From Betaproteobacteria bacterium (GTDB lineage Bacteria > Pseudomonadota > Gammaproteobacteria > Burkholderiales > SG8-39), in NCBI GenBank assembly GCA_947476535.1, contig CANJRC010000021.1, positions 1 through 45,122 on the forward strand: a stretch of 45,122 nucleotides of DNA, read 5' to 3'. Shown one piece after another: positions 32,694-41,782 of the stretch. Under the pieces are notes generated by a model that did no database searches, was not told the DNA's origin, and saw nothing but the letters and a program-made list of their open reading frames with translations. The stretch's first letter is position 1. Every line of letters starts with the position of its first letter. The translations under genes and the position numbers were made by a program.

Positions 32694-33824
32694 ATGTATC
32701 GACGCATGTTGGCTATTTCTCCGGGACGTTCCGATTTTCTGAATTTCGTGCGCTGGGCAAGTGCCGGTTTGGTCTTGGTGGGGCATGCCGAGATGATTTC
32801 GCAAATGCTGATCGGCGAGGCAGTCGATCGATCCAGCGAGTTGTTTTCATACTTCTCGGCACATAGTCATATCGCGGTGATGTTCTTTTTTGTCCTGAGT
32901 GGCTACCTGATCGGCTACGCAGTGCACCGTAGCGAGGGTCGCGATTCCGCGTACGGGTTCAGGGGATTTTTTCTCGACCGGTGGTCCAGGATCTACTCGG
33001 TCCTGATTGCCGCAATCCTGCTGACGGCTATCCTGGACGGCATAGGGGGAGCGTTCAGCGCAAACTATCGTCAGCCCCAGCACATTCCGCAGGACTTCTT
33101 CGCGGCGCGGATGCTGGTCAACCTGTTTTCGTTGCAGGGTTTGCTCGGCCACAGGGTGCAGTTGGGCAGCAACCCTGCACTTTGGTCGATCGGCTACGAA
33201 TTTTGCTACTACATGACTTTTGGGTTGATCCATTTCCGGCGCGCGCTGTTTCGGCGGCAGGTATCGTTCCTGGCCGTGATGTTGATCATTGCACTGCTGG
33301 CCGGCCTGCACATGACCGCCTATTTCGCCATTTGGATGCTCGGGTATGCAGCTTTCCGTCTGCACCATATTCGCCGACTAACCCTTGCCGGATGGCTCGC
33401 CATCCCGTTGGCCGCGTCGATTGTGGCGACCAACCATTTCCTGGTCTACCGACATGACCTCCGTGTTCCCGAGCCAGTGTCGGACGCCATCATCGCGCTG
33501 CTATTCGGAGCCATGCTGTTGTGTGCTTACGGCGGGCGGAAATCGCTGTTTTTCGGGTTCAACGCCTATATGGCGGATTTCAGCTATTCGATCTATGCGT
33601 TTCACATGCCGATCATATTCTTTTGGTACTCGCTGGCTCCCCAGAAACTTCATTCGTCACTCACTGCCGTTCAGTCCGCGTTGTTGGTTATGCTGCTCTG
33701 CCTCGTCGGTGCGCGCATCCTCTATCATGCTTCCGAGGCGAGGAGAGGCGGTTATCGCATTGCGGCTGCGCGGGTGATTGAACGGATCGGCCGACTTGCG
33801 TTATTCCGCCCGCGGGCACGCTAG
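32694..33824 (+). CDS. Membrane acyltransferase, acyltransferase-3 (OafA-like) family
   Basis: A 376-residue integral membrane protein with about ten hydrophobic segments. VLVGHAEM (28-35) carries the conserved His, FFVLSGYLIG (65-74) is the family signature, RWSRIY (96-101) holds the conserved Arg, and WSIGYEF (164-170) and FSYSIYAFHMP (296-306) are typical later motifs. The family moves acyl groups (often acetyl) to surface sugars across the membrane, for example in O-antigen acetylation. It has no SGNH domain. ATG 32694 or ATG 32706 may be the start; neither has a clear ribosome-binding site. It is the only rightward gene in the right half and ends convergently with the next gene, sharing CTAG. 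Confidence 0.85.
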   Translation: MYRRMLAISPGRSDFLNFVRWASAGLVLVGHAEMISQMLIGEAVDRSSELFSYFSAHSHIAVMFFFVLSGYLIGYAVHRSEGRDSAYGFRGFFLDRWSRIYSVLIAAILLTAILDGIGGAFSANYRQPQHIPQDFFAARMLVNLFSLQGLLGHRVQLGSNPALWSIGYEFCYYMTFGLIHFRRALFRRQVSFLAVMLIIALLAGLHMTAYFAIWMLGYAAFRLHHIRRLTLAGWLAIPLAASIVATNHFLVYRHDLRVPEPVSDAIIALLFGAMLLCAYGGRKSLFFGFNAYMADFSYSIYAFHMPIIFFWYSLAPQKLHSSLTAVQSALLVMLLCLVGARILYHASEARRGGYRIAAARVIERIGRLALFRPRAR

Positions 33825-35032
33825 TGCTGGTTGCCCGGTTGAGGGCCTTGGGCGGAAGGACGGCCGAGCTGGGTGAACAGTCCGCTGAAACGGTGCAACC
33901 AGGTATGGTCTCGAAGCGCGCGCGCGCGCCCCGCAGCGGCCACGCTCTCGCGCGAGGTGTCCTCGCGCAGGTAGTGATGCGCGCGTTCCACGCATTCCTT
34001 GATGTTGCTATAGGTGGAAAACTCGCGATCGCGCTGAAACAGGGGGAACAGGTCGGGGTTGTTGTGGGTCAGATAAAGGCTCCCCGACATCGGGGCGTCA
34101 AAGTCGCGCATTTTCAATGCGTAGAAATCCCGGCAGTGGCCGATCGTACCTACGCCCAGCACAATCTTCGACTGCGCAAACAGTTTAGGTACGTCGGCAG
34201 TCGAGATGCGGCCGCCGCCCCAACCATTGCCGAAAGCCGAGACGCGGATTCCCGCGCTCCTCAGTGCGAGGACGATCTCCTTGCGGATGCCATAGCAGGC
34301 ACCAACGAAGCAGACATCATGGGTTTTGGGCAGGTCGGGCATCGGATGGAAGATGCCCGGGTCGCTGGCCTCCGGGAAATATAGGGCGGGGCAGGCTTCC
34401 TTCAGGTACCACTCCACGCACTCGGGCGCTGCGGTCAGGGCGAGGTCGATGTGGCCGATGAGGCCCAGAGTGCCGCTCCAGGTGTTGCCGAGGCGATGCC
34501 CCCGGAACTGATGCCGGTCATCCATACCAATGTTCACGATGAGTGTTCCGTACTGCGCACGAATGCGGCCGAACACCGCGGGATCAATCAGCGTGGCCCA
34601 GGTCTGGGCGATCAAGATGTCGGGGGGGTGGCCGGCGGCGGCTTCGTCCGAGACCAGTTGCCACAGGCGCGATGCATTGGCCTCGCGGCGAATCGCCTCC
34701 GGACGGGGATCGTTCTGGCCGTAGCTTCCATCGGCTCGGGTGAAATGACGCACCCTGCCCAGGGCTTCCAGTGCCTGCAACATGCCGCTGCGATCCTGAT
34801 CTTCATCCGTTCCGAGGAAAAAAATATTCAGGAGGCCCAGCGCATTTTTCGGGTGAAGACTCGGTGGCGGGGTTGCAAGTCGCGGCGTTGGCATGGCCTG
34901 GTACTGTGCCAGGATCTGCCGGTATTGGCGCCGGGTCGAAAACGCCTTCTGTGCCGCATTCATGCGATTCAGCCACCCGATGCGCCGCAGCGCCAATGTG
35001 ACTTGCGGGCTAAACGGATTCATCGTCGCCAT
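33821..35032 (-). CDS. CgeB-like glycosyltransferase
   Basis: About 403 residues, a GT-B protein with the CgeB / Glyco_trans_1_2 layout: LLNIFFLGTDEDQDRSGML near the start of the first domain, PDILIAQTW, FVGACYGIRKEIV beginning the second domain, and KMRDFDAPMSGSLYLTHNNPDLFPLF as the donor-site motif. ATG 35032 is my choice; GTG 35050 and ATG 35023 are alternatives. The stop codon overlaps that of the convergent acyltransferase. A (GC)7 run near the 3' end (33916-33929) could slip. It opens downstream of four methyltransferase-fold genes and may add the residue they modify. Confidence 0.75.
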   Translation of the reverse strand: MATMNPFSPQVTLALRRIGWLNRMNAAQKAFSTRRQYRQILAQYQAMPTPRLATPPPSLHPKNALGLLNIFFLGTDEDQDRSGMLQALEALGRVRHFTRADGSYGQNDPRPEAIRREANASRLWQLVSDEAAAGHPPDILIAQTWATLIDPAVFGRIRAQYGTLIVNIGMDDRHQFRGHRLGNTWSGTLGLIGHIDLALTAAPECVEWYLKEACPALYFPEASDPGIFHPMPDLPKTHDVCFVGACYGIRKEIVLALRSAGIRVSAFGNGWGGGRISTADVPKLFAQSKIVLGVGTIGHCRDFYALKMRDFDAPMSGSLYLTHNNPDLFPLFQRDREFSTYSNIKECVERAHHYLREDTSRESVAAAGRARALRDHTWLHRFSGLFTQLGRPSAQGPQPGNQH

Positions 35033-35066
35033 CCACCCGTGCGATGGCACGAGCGTGCGCTTGGAC

Positions 35067-35798
35067 TCACTTTGTAGGGCCTGGCCTGCGGGCCAGTACC
35101 CACATATTGCGAGTCAGGATGCCGTCGCCCCAGCTTCCCGTTTCCGCGGCATCCGCTACCCGGAATAGCAGGCGCACTGCCTGCCAGATAAGCCAGTGCA
35201 TTGCTTGGGCAAGCGTCTGTGGCGTTGCAGTGTCCTCCCAGATGCATGCTGCATGAAGGCCAGATCGGGCCAGGGTGTCGGCAATTGCATTTGCGGTAAA
35301 ACAGATTTCGTGGGTAATGTCGTTATAGCGGGCTGCCATGCCAAAGGGGGCTCCTGCATTTGGTGTGCGAATCAGCAGGTAGCCCCCCGGTTCGAGGGCG
35401 TCGCGGGCCAACGCGAGAAACTCGAATACTTCGTCCTTGCGCAGATGCTCGATGAAATCCAGGCTGCTCAACAACCGGTATGGCCCGGGATGTGCCCGCA
35501 GGAATTCGAACACGTTTGCAACTGCCGCATGTTCATTGCCAAACTCCCGCTTTGCTGCCAGAACGGCGGATTCGGCACCGTCAATGCCGAGAAAATCGCG
35601 GACACCCGAGTGCCGCAAAAAGGCTAAGAAGTTTCCATAGCCGCACGCGAGATCCAGGCACCGCCAATCGCTTTCCGGGTTGAGTCGCCCCAAAAGTCGT
35701 CGCGCGTAGGCAGTGGCAAACCGCGCGTAGTCCGGGGCGGTGTCCGGCCTGTAACGGCCATAAGCAATGCTGCGATAGTCGGGAGAGTCCTTGGCCAT
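35067..35798 (-). CDS. Class I SAM-dependent methyltransferase
   Basis: About 243 residues. SAM-binding motif I is LDLACGYGNF (48-57), then GIDGAE, and SLDFIEHLRKDE stands for the later conserved strand. The later YNDITHEICFT pattern recurs in LPS/O-antigen-linked methyltransferases. I chose ATG 35798, 10 bases after the preceding stop (35809), over a longer start that runs into the upstream gene. It is one of four adjacent methyltransferase-fold proteins. Its target is probably a terminal or branch sugar; unproven. Confidence 0.8.
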   Translation of the reverse strand: MAKDSPDYRSIAYGRYRPDTAPDYARFATAYARRLLGRLNPESDWRCLDLACGYGNFLAFLRHSGVRDFLGIDGAESAVLAAKREFGNEHAAVANVFEFLRAHPGPYRLLSSLDFIEHLRKDEVFEFLALARDALEPGGYLLIRTPNAGAPFGMAARYNDITHEICFTANAIADTLARSGLHAACIWEDTATPQTLAQAMHWLIWQAVRLLFRVADAAETGSWGDGILTRNMWVLARRPGPTK

Positions 35799-35808
35799 GG
35801 GCGCAGTA

Positions 35809-36666
35809 CTAGGCGTCGCGTCCGAAAACCGACTTGGCGAACTGGCGCAATCGCTGCAGTGCCAGTGCAAACGGCTTCTTGAAAGGGGGCTTAAAAGTAG
35901 CTCGAAAGTGCGGTCCGCTCAGATTGCCGGCATAGGGGAAATTGAGCCCATAGGGTCCTTGGCGCGACACCACATAGTCGCCGTTGTAAGCGGTCATGAC
36001 GTGAATGAGTGAACTGTCGACCCTGATCCTGCTCAGCCTGGTCTCATACCCGGAAAACCTGTGGAAATCCTCCTCCAGGACGAAAAAACAGTTGGTATCC
36101 GTCAGCGCGACGAGGCGGTAGGATTTGGTACGCGCGATCCGCTCCAGGGCGGTGACCGAAGCGCCAAAGTAGTTTCCATACTCGGCGTAAAGATCCAGCT
36201 CCGCCGGTATTGTCGGATTGTATTCGCACACGATAAGCCGCGGGCGCAGGGTCTCCAGGCTCTCCACGATGTAATAGTCATTGCCGTCAATGTCAATGGA
36301 AAGCAGGTCGATGTCCGGGGCGACCCCGTGCCTGGACAGCAAGGCTTCCAGGCGGTTGTCGCCATCCCGGCTGACGTATGCATGTATGCACACGCACGAA
36401 TAATCCCTGACATTCGTCGTGAGCTGGCGGAACCGTTCCGGGTGCCCCTCGATCAACACGCCTTTCCAGCCGTTGGTCCAGAGATTTGCGGTGTTAGAAA
36501 GGTGAAATCCATCCCATGCCCCGAATTCGACGCTGACCTTGGAACGCGTTCCGATGATCTCAAAGATCTTGTCGATGATGCCGTCTTCGCCAAATTGCGA
36601 ATGGTGATTGGAAGCAAAGTCCGCGAGCCGTTTGCGCTCAACGTGATCCGGCTGGCTGGTTGTCAT
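35809..36666 (-). CDS. FkbM-like methyltransferase family protein
   Basis: A 285-residue protein with the FkbM-type methyltransferase fold: QFGEDGIIDKIF (24-35), SVEFGAWDG (45-53) as motif I, LSIDIDGND (122-130) as the conserved metal/SAM loop, and CEYNPTIP (147-154). FkbM proteins often O-methylate sugars. The C-terminal third (about 215-285) is unusual, basic and not clearly conserved, and may bind a partner or the membrane. ATG 36666 overlaps the stop of the upstream DUF268 gene (ATGA). Function assigned from fold only. Confidence 0.7.
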   Translation of the reverse strand: MTTSQPDHVERKRLADFASNHHSQFGEDGIIDKIFEIIGTRSKVSVEFGAWDGFHLSNTANLWTNGWKGVLIEGHPERFRQLTTNVRDYSCVCIHAYVSRDGDNRLEALLSRHGVAPDIDLLSIDIDGNDYYIVESLETLRPRLIVCEYNPTIPAELDLYAEYGNYFGASVTALERIARTKSYRLVALTDTNCFFVLEEDFHRFSGYETRLSRIRVDSSLIHVMTAYNGDYVVSRQGPYGLNFPYAGNLSGPHFRATFKPPFKKPFALALQRLRQFAKSVFGRDA

Positions 36667-37508
36667 TGTTGACCCGCTTTTGTGAACCAGTACAAGCCGA
36701 GGGCAAAATCCATTGCGCCGGCGGAATCGTGGATATCGACAGAATCAGGATTGACCTCGGGTATGAAATCCCCGGGGACGTCTATCAACGCCATACGGCG
36801 AAGGCCCAAGCCACTGAACAACGCAAGAACTTCGGTGGCAGCGAATACCCTGAGTCCGTTAAAGCTCACGCGCGGCCGGCCCACCGGAACCGAGATGAAG
36901 GCATTGCCTCCGGCTGCCAGCACCCTGACAATCTCACGACAGGCTTTTTCCGGGCCGTAGGGATCGATGGGATCCCCATAGCGGCCCAGGCCGACATGCT
37001 CAATGACATGCAGGCAGGACAACGAAGAAACGGATGTATCTGCAAAAGGCAATGCGGTTACCGAGGCCGCCAATCCGGTGTAGTTGGGGATGCGCAAAAA
37101 CAGCGGCCGAATATCGACGAATACCACGCTGGTGATGGTGGTCAGCATTCCTACGAAGCTCGCTTCCGAAGCGATATCCACGTGCAGGGCGGGCTTGCTG
37201 TCCTTGATCAGTCCGAAGGCCCATAAGGCTTGGTGGAAATACTGACTGTCGATTCGGGTCGATGACGTGTTGTCGAACAGGCATGGGTAAAAATCCATTG
37301 CGGCCGCTTTGCCACCGGCTTCCTTGAATCTGCGCCAATCGCGGAAAAATTGGGCATATCGAACGAATGCATCAAGCCTCAGTTTCCACGCCATCGCGTC
37401 CGACATGCGCATCGATAGCAGGACCACCCGCTTCAGCCATGGCGTCCTTTTTACATGCGCTTTCAGTCGCTGAGATATGCGTTCCACTATGAGCTGCTCC
37501 GAAGCCAT
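36663..37508 (-). CDS. DUF268-domain protein, methyltransferase-like fold
   Basis: A 281-residue protein. The C-terminal half carries the characteristic DUF268 block HVIEHVGLGRYGDPIDPYG (167-185) followed by EIVRVLAAGGNAFISVPVG (192-210) and FNGLRVF (216-222). DUF268 has a SAM-methyltransferase-like shape but no assigned reaction; the glycine-rich motif I is not obvious here (HVDIAS at 109-114 is where it would be). The N-terminus (about 1-60) is basic and possibly membrane-associated. It begins one base after the neighbouring methyltransferase stop and overlaps the next gene, so the proteins are probably made together. Function unknown. Confidence 0.75.
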   Translation of the reverse strand: MASEQLIVERISQRLKAHVKRTPWLKRVVLLSMRMSDAMAWKLRLDAFVRYAQFFRDWRRFKEAGGKAAAMDFYPCLFDNTSSTRIDSQYFHQALWAFGLIKDSKPALHVDIASEASFVGMLTTITSVVFVDIRPLFLRIPNYTGLAASVTALPFADTSVSSLSCLHVIEHVGLGRYGDPIDPYGPEKACREIVRVLAAGGNAFISVPVGRPRVSFNGLRVFAATEVLALFSGLGLRRMALIDVPGDFIPEVNPDSVDIHDSAGAMDFALGLYWFTKAGQQ

Positions 37509-37509
37509 G

Positions 37510-38223
37510 CTATCCCGCGCTGTTATGAGGATCTTTCCTCGCCACGACGAAATACCCGACGGTCAAGTCCGGTTCATTATCGGTCTTGTCGAGGAAATGG
37601 CATGCAACCGGCATCAGCAGGCGAAACCACAAGGCAAGCAGCAGCTTGAACGGGAAAAACAGGATCCGACCCAGGCGGTTGCGCGGCGTCATCATGTACA
37701 GAAAGCGGCGCGACTCCTGGCCGTAAAACGCGAAAAATCCGCCATTGGGCCGGCAGGATTCCACGTTCAGGCCATTGAGGGGCATGAAGTGTCGATACCA
37801 GTACGGTGAAAAACCGCTGCAGTAGTGATAGGGGGCCATGTGTATTCCCGAAATCAGCGGGGCCGTGATGGCAAGCAAGCCTCCAGGCTTGAGCACCCGC
37901 GCCAATTCGGCGATGACCCGGTCCGGGTAAGGTACATGCTCAAGAACCTCCGTGCAGATTACGCGGTCGTAGGTGGATTCCGGGACCGGTATTGCGGTGA
38001 TATCGCATACGTGGTCGAGTTCGCCGTAACGATGATCGGAACCCTCGTATTTCGCGAAGTCCTGCGACTCATAGTGACAATGGTTGAACAGGGGCCGGTA
38101 CTTGCAAGGGCCTGCTCCAGCGTCCAGGACACGCATACCTGACTGCGTGGTCGCGGCAATTTCCCGAATGAACAGGTCACGATTGTGCTGGTTGAATTCG
38201 AAGAGCTTGTCGAGCGTTGCCAA
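37510..38223 (-). CDS. Class I SAM-dependent methyltransferase, possibly membrane-anchored
   Basis: A 237-residue protein with motif I VLDAGAGPCKY (32-42), ICTEVLEHVPYPD (89-101) and ELARVLKPGGLLAITAPL (106-123) of the Methyltransf_11 group. A hydrophobic stretch (about 186-211, ILFFPFKLLLALWFRLLMPV) near the C-terminus may bind the membrane, as expected for an enzyme acting on undecaprenyl-linked glycan. The start is TTG 38223; no in-frame ATG lies before the SAM domain. It is 36 bases after the flippase gene. Target unknown. Confidence 0.75.
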   Translation of the reverse strand: MATLDKLFEFNQHNRDLFIREIAATTQSGMRVLDAGAGPCKYRPLFNHCHYESQDFAKYEGSDHRYGELDHVCDITAIPVPESTYDRVICTEVLEHVPYPDRVIAELARVLKPGGLLAITAPLISGIHMAPYHYCSGFSPYWYRHFMPLNGLNVESCRPNGGFFAFYGQESRRFLYMMTPRNRLGRILFFPFKLLLALWFRLLMPVACHFLDKTDNEPDLTVGYFVVARKDPHNSAG

Positions 38224-38259
38224 TGGCTTTGCTTTGCAGTGTGGTGGTGTCGAATGATA

Positions 38260-39564
38260 TCAAGTTGGGCGCACGTTTAGCCGCCGGTTCACATAGACAA
38301 CCATTGCCAGATACCCGGCGCTTGAAATGCAGAGCGACAAGGCGACACCCATGAGTGCCAGGTGCTTGACCAACAGAGACATGCTGGCCAGCAGCAGTAC
38401 CAGTTGCACGAACTTGGGCAGCACGTAACTCTGGGGGCGCCCGTGGGAGAGTCCCTTGATCACCAGCAACTGTGCCGTACTGGACAGGCTCAGCCCCATG
38501 CAGACAACCCAGAGGATTCCCGCATGAGCGGAAAATTCGCTGCTGGTTAGGATTCTGACCAAAGGTTCGGCTGCGATCACCGCCGCGCCTACAATTCCCG
38601 CCAGTACCAGTACATAAGCCGCGGTTGCCGCATGCAGTAACCTTGCGCTTGAGTGAATCTGCGATTGTGTCGTGGCGCCGCCTGCGCGATCGAAGATCAG
38701 GGGAACCAGAAACTGATTCGTCAGCCCCAGGAAGAGCGCTATCGGTGCGTTGGCAATTTGGAAAACGGCGGCGTAGACGCCCACCGCCTTGTCATCCAGA
38801 TAGGCCAGGATAATCCAGCGATCACAGTAGGTGCTGAACCAGGCAAAGGCAGCGAATGCGATGTAGGGCCGGCCGTAGGCCGTCAATTCCGCCATCGCTT
38901 CGCGCTGGGTCCGTGCGTCTTGGTCCTTGTGGCCACCCAGGTGGTGGCAAATCAGTGGGCTTCGCATTGTCCAGACAATTTGAACGGTCGCGGTGGTGAT
39001 CGCGGCCAGGCAGAAGCCGCTTAGAGCGATGTCGGCTGTTCTCGCGGTCAAGGCCAGGCCGCCCACGGCTAGGAGCAGCCGAAGCCATACGTCGGATGCC
39101 TGGAAGAATGCCACCCATGCGCGCCGCCTCAGCGCAGACTGTATTGAAGCCAGGGTCGTGCTGATTCCGCCTGCCACACCCAAGAGCATGGCCAGCAGGA
39201 TCAGCCTGCTCCATGCTCCCCCGGCCAATGACTGAAGTGCCGCGGTAACAATGACGATGCAGGCTCCGACAATCAGTGCCGCGTAGATATGGAATCTTCG
39301 CAGGCTGCCAAACAGAAGGTCGAGGCGCCCGCGCTCGCGATAGACTGACACAAACCGCAGCGCGATCTGTTCGATTGGGCCGTAGATGAACATATGGACC
39401 GCGCCGGCGGCGCTGATGCCCAATGCCAACTGGCCGTATGCGGCCGGACCGAGTTCTCCGGTGAGTAACTTGATGGTCGCGAAGCCGCCCAGAAATGCGA
39501 GCAATTGCCCGACCGCTACCCAGGTAGCCTCGACACCGATGCGAGCGAGCCGATCAATCTGCAC
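38260..39564 (-). CDS. wzx: Wzx-type oligosaccharide flippase
   Basis: A 434-residue polytopic membrane protein of the MATE/MOP-like polysaccharide exporter family, with about 12 predicted membrane segments, an N-terminal VGQLLAFLGGFATIKLLTGELGPAAYGQL typical for Wzx proteins broken here into its parts (residues 17-45), and PLIFDRAGG and KGLSHGR loops later. Wzx flips undecaprenyl-diphosphate-linked O-units to the periplasm. The start is GTG 39564. The presence of a Wzx and no ABC-2 type Wzm/Wzt pair suggests the Wzy-dependent pathway. It sits between the sugar-nucleotide genes and the methyltransferase cassette, with a 78-base gap to fcl. Confidence 0.85.
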   Translation of the reverse strand: MQIDRLARIGVEATWVAVGQLLAFLGGFATIKLLTGELGPAAYGQLALGISAAGAVHMFIYGPIEQIALRFVSVYRERGRLDLLFGSLRRFHIYAALIVGACIVIVTAALQSLAGGAWSRLILLAMLLGVAGGISTTLASIQSALRRRAWVAFFQASDVWLRLLLAVGGLALTARTADIALSGFCLAAITTATVQIVWTMRSPLICHHLGGHKDQDARTQREAMAELTAYGRPYIAFAAFAWFSTYCDRWIILAYLDDKAVGVYAAVFQIANAPIALFLGLTNQFLVPLIFDRAGGATTQSQIHSSARLLHAATAAYVLVLAGIVGAAVIAAEPLVRILTSSEFSAHAGILWVVCMGLSLSSTAQLLVIKGLSHGRPQSYVLPKFVQLVLLLASMSLLVKHLALMGVALSLCISSAGYLAMVVYVNRRLNVRPT

Positions 39565-39642
39565 GGCTGCTGCGGAAATTGATCATCCAGTGTGCGGTCA
39601 GGACAGTCGGATCTGTGACTGCTCGAGGAGTTGAATCCGGCA

Positions 39643-40593
39643 CTAGGGGGCATTCCCGGAAAGCACTTCACAATACTGGCGATAGGTAGAAGCAATCCCC
39701 TCCCGAAACCCGATCTTCGGTTTCCATCCGAATCCGGCCATACGTGAGACATCCAGCAGTTTCTGTGGGGTGCCATCCGGCTTGGAGGTATCAAACACGA
39801 GGACACCGTCGAAGCCCACGACATCGGCAATGATTCGCGCGAGTTCCTTGATCGGGATGTCTGAGCCTGCGCCGAGGTTGACCAATTCTCCGACCTCCGA
39901 TGCATTGAACCGTTCCATCAGGAAAACGCAGGCATCGGCCAGATCGTCGCTGTGGAGGAATTCACGCCGCGGCCTGCCCGTCCCCCAAACGACAACGCTT
40001 TCATCGCCTCGTATCTTGGCCTCGTGCATTTTCCGGATCAGCGCGGGGAGCACATGGGAGTTCGCGAGGTCGTAGTTGTCGCCCGGGCCATAGAGGTTCG
40101 TTGGCATGACGCACAGGTAGTTGGTGCCATATTGCCGGTTGTACGCCGAGCACATCTTGATGCCGGCGATCTTGGCGATCGCATAGGCCTCGTTGGTCGG
40201 TTCGAGCAGCCCGGTCAGCAGGTACTCCTCCTTGATTGGTTGCGGGGCGTTGCGTGGATAGATGCAACTCGAGCCCGGAAAGAGGAGTTTCTTGACCGCA
40301 TGCCGGTGGCTGGCCGAGATGACATTCGCCTCCATGGCGAGGTTTTCATGGATGAACTCGGCGGGGTAGGTCGAGTTGGCGTGGATTCCTCCGACGCGGC
40401 CGGCAGCCATGAAGACGTACTCGGGCTTGGTGTTGTTAAAAAACGCCGTCACCGTAGCCTGGTTGGTCAGGTCCAATTCGGCACGCGTCCTCGTGATGAT
40501 CTCGGAATACCCCCCCGCCTTTAATCGTCTGACGAGGGCCGAGCCGACCAGTCCACGATGCCCGGCGACGAAAATGCGTGCGTTCCGGTCCAC
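39643..40593 (-). CDS. fcl: GDP-L-fucose synthase (GDP-4-keto-6-deoxymannose 3,5-epimerase-4-reductase)
   Basis: About 316 residues, the usual length of Fcl/WcaG. GHRGLVG (11-17) binds NADPH, SSCIYP (108-113) and YAIAK (137-141) form the catalytic site, and [13 protein letters not shown] is a family motif. It converts GDP-4-keto-6-deoxy-D-mannose to GDP-L-fucose, completing the pathway started by gmd. I chose GTG 40593, four bases after the gmd stop; the longer in-frame start would read 57 bases back into gmd. A 7-G run (40510-40516 on the plus strand as C) encodes part of KAGGYSE (about 25-31). Confidence 0.93.
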   Translation of the reverse strand: MDRNARIFVAGHRGLVGSALVRRLKAGGYSEIITRTRAELDLTNQATVTAFFNNTKPEYVFMAAGRVGGIHANSTYPAEFIHENLAMEANVISASHRHAVKKLLFPGSSCIYPRNAPQPIKEEYLLTGLLEPTNEAYAIAKIAGIKMCSAYNRQYGTNYLCVMPTNLYGPGDNYDLANSHVLPALIRKMHEAKIRGDESVVVWGTGRPRREFLHSDDLADACVFLMERFNASEVGELVNLGAGSDIPIKELARIIADVVGFDGVLVFDTSKPDGTPQKLLDVSRMAGFGWKPKIGFREGIASTYRQYCEVLSGNAP

Positions 40594-40597
40594 GAAT

Positions 40598-41725
40598 TTA
40601 CTCGTGAAAGTCGTAGGCGGCGTACCCGTGACGCTTGACCAACTCGTCACGTTCAGCGGCTTTCAGGTCTTCGGTCACCATCTCCGCAACCAATTCGCGG
40701 AAGGTGATCTTCGGCTTCCAGCCGAGCTTGCGGCGCGCCTTGCTGGCGTCGCCGAGCAGCGTCTCGACTTCTGTCGGTCGAAAATAGCGCGGATCGACCC
40801 GCACGATGACCTTGCCTTTTCCGGGGCCCTTTTCATTGCTGCTCGCAACCCGGGCGATTTCCTTTACGCCCTTGCCGGACCATAGCAGCTTGATGCCAAG
40901 TTCGGCCGCTGCGGCGTTGACGAAATCACGCACGCTGTATTGCCGTCCGGTCGCGATGACGAAATCCTCCGGCTTTTGCTGTTGCAGCATCAGCCACTGG
41001 GCTTCCACGAAATCGCGCGCATGGCCCCAGTCGCGCTTCGAGTCGAGGTTCCCGAGGTAAAGGCAGTCCTGCAGCCCGAGCTTGATGCGTGCCAATGCGC
41101 GCGTGATCTTGCGGGTGACGAAGGTTTCCCCGCGCACGGGCGACTCGTGGTTGAAGAGGATGCCGTTGCAGGCATAGATGCCGTAGGCCTCACGATAGTT
41201 CACCGTGATCCAGTAGGCATACAGCTTTGCGGCCGCATAAGGTGAGCGCGGGTAGAACGGCGTGGTTTCCTTCTGCGGGATCTCCTGTACTAGCCCATAC
41301 AGTTCGGATGTCGAGGCCTGGTAGAAGCGCGTTTTCTTGGCCAGGCCGAGGATTCGGATGGCCTCCAGCACGCGCAGTGCTCCCAGTGCATCGGAATTGG
41401 CCGTGTACTCCGGTTCTTCGAATGACACCGCGACATGGCTTTGCGCGGCCAGGTTGTAGATTTCGTCGGGTTCGATCTTCTGGATCACCCGCGTCAACGC
41501 AGACGTGTCGGTCATGTCCCCATAATGCAGAAACAGGCGGCGTCGTTTTTCGTGGGGATCCTGGTACAGATGGTCGATGCGATCGGTGTTTAGCAGCGAT
41601 GACCGCCGCTTGATGCCATGCACCTCGTAGCCTTTGGCGAGCAGAAACTCCGCCAAATAGGAGCCATCCTGTCCGGTGATGCCGGTGACGAGGGCGATTT
41701 TCTTCTTGGTTCGGGATGTGGCCAT
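40598..41725 (-). CDS. gmd: GDP-mannose 4,6-dehydratase
   Basis: A 375-residue SDR enzyme, the standard Gmd length. [10 protein letters not shown] (15-24) binds NADP, GIKRRSS (37-43) is Gmd-typical, ASTSELYG (137-144) and YAAAK (163-167) form the catalytic site, and [19 protein letters not shown] is a C-terminal hallmark. It makes GDP-4-keto-6-deoxymannose from GDP-mannose in the cytoplasm; fcl follows immediately. The ATG (41725) has no ribosome-binding site and a TATAAT box nine bases upstream, so it may be translated from a leaderless or very short mRNA. A 57-base gap separates it from tviB. Confidence 0.95.
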   Translation of the reverse strand: MATSRTKKKIALVTGITGQDGSYLAEFLLAKGYEVHGIKRRSSLLNTDRIDHLYQDPHEKRRRLFLHYGDMTDTSALTRVIQKIEPDEIYNLAAQSHVAVSFEEPEYTANSDALGALRVLEAIRILGLAKKTRFYQASTSELYGLVQEIPQKETTPFYPRSPYAAAKLYAYWITVNYREAYGIYACNGILFNHESPVRGETFVTRKITRALARIKLGLQDCLYLGNLDSKRDWGHARDFVEAQWLMLQQQKPEDFVIATGRQYSVRDFVNAAAAELGIKLLWSGKGVKEIARVASSNEKGPGKGKVIVRVDPRYFRPTEVETLLGDASKARRKLGWKPKITFRELVAEMVTEDLKAAERDELVKRHGYAAYDFHE

Positions 41726-41734
41726 AATCTATTG

Positions 41735-41740
41735 ATTATA
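41735..41740 (-). promoter_or_regulatory. TATAAT box upstream of gmd, candidate -10
   Basis: On the minus strand, TATAAT ends nine bases before the gmd ATG, so initiation would fall about at the start codon. No clear -35 is seen. The same bases form part of an inverted repeat (ATAATC/GATTAT, 41724-41739) that includes the start codon. Confidence 0.3.
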
Positions 41741-41782
41741 CGTGTGAAGTGTTAAGGTATCGCCAGTGTTCGTATGGTTGCG

